This document shows, one piece after another, positions 6,038 through 6,163 of a stretch of 6,163 bases of DNA; the first letter of the stretch is position 1; every line of letters starts with the position of its first letter. Source of the DNA: an uncultured Bacteroidales bacterium (GTDB taxonomy: Bacteria > Bacteroidota > Bacteroidia > Bacteroidales > Marinilabiliaceae); assembly GCA_937892095.1 (NCBI GenBank), contig CALAVC010000051.1:1-6163 (forward strand). Reading direction: 5' to 3'. A program made the translations under genes and the position numbers. The notes under the pieces are model-generated. The model ran no database searches, was not told the origin of the DNA, and saw only the letters and a program-made list of their open reading frames with translations.

Positions 6038-6163
6038 CAGCTTTTCGCACTTCTTGTTAGAACTTAAGACCTGTGTTTTCCAAATCTTTTTTTGCGCAAA
6101 ATGTATGCAACCTAAGTTCAAGTTGATAATGCAACAGTAGGCAATCTTCAGAGGGGGTGGTTA
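6038..6163. other. AT-rich sequence without a recognisable gene
   Basis: All ATG-started frames here stop within a few codons, and I see no tRNA, rRNA or terminator. On the minus strand, TACATTTTGC (6096-6105) resembles a -7 promoter box with one extra base. It could be a remnant of the propeller gene's promoter from before the IS inserted, but it lacks a good -33 box. The rest shows no structure I can interpret. Confidence 0.5.

Noticed and set aside
6011..6060. The GC-rich palindrome as an intrinsic terminator
   Set aside because: No run of T follows directly on either strand; the nearest T's (6052-6055) are about 15 bases beyond the stem.

Overview
The window looks like a chromosomal segment from a member of the Bacteroidetes, most likely the order Bacteroidales. 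The main reasons are the type of GMP synthase and LpxB, a very large two-component-type propeller protein, promoter-like boxes of the Bacteroidetes form TAnnTTTG, and the lack of strong Shine-Dalgarno sites. I cannot fix the genus from the sequence.

Layout. Positions 1-429 (+) are the 3' end of guaA (GMP synthase), closed by a clear intrinsic terminator at 436-470. A new transcription unit follows, with a -7-type box at 484-491. It holds a 96-residue, three-helix membrane protein (514-804) and lpxB, the lipid A disaccharide synthase (804-1934); the two overlap by one base and are probably co-transcribed and translationally coupled. Convergent to lpxB, with only 8 bp between the stop codons, lies a 985-residue gene on the minus strand (1943-4900). 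It has the periplasmic propeller, Y_Y_Y domain and single membrane helix of a Bacteroidetes hybrid two-component sensor. Its cytoplasmic part is only about 185 residues, lacks a recognisable phosphoacceptor histidine box, has a badly eroded kinase ATPase domain, and has no receiver or AraC domain.

Upstream of that gene, in the same orientation, sits an IS30-family insertion sequence (about 4920-5987). It is clearly more GC-rich than the host genes, which suggests fairly recent arrival from elsewhere. Its transposase keeps the N-terminal helix-turn-helix and all three DDE catalytic residues. However, it is broken twice: by a frameshift near 5430-5437, best explained by loss of one copy of a 7-bp tandem repeat, and by an in-frame amber codon at 5058-5060, 31 codons before the natural end. 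Beyond the proposed right end is a 50-bp, almost perfect GC-rich palindrome (5988-6037), then about 125 bp of AT-rich sequence with no gene.

The left half is ordinary housekeeping: purine synthesis and outer-membrane lipid A synthesis. The parts worth a second look are the apparently kinase-dead propeller sensor, the doubly broken IS30 sitting where that gene's promoter should be, and the palindrome abutting the insertion sequence. I saw no CRISPR array, tRNA, rRNA or recognisable defence system, and nothing that amounts to a complete undescribed system.
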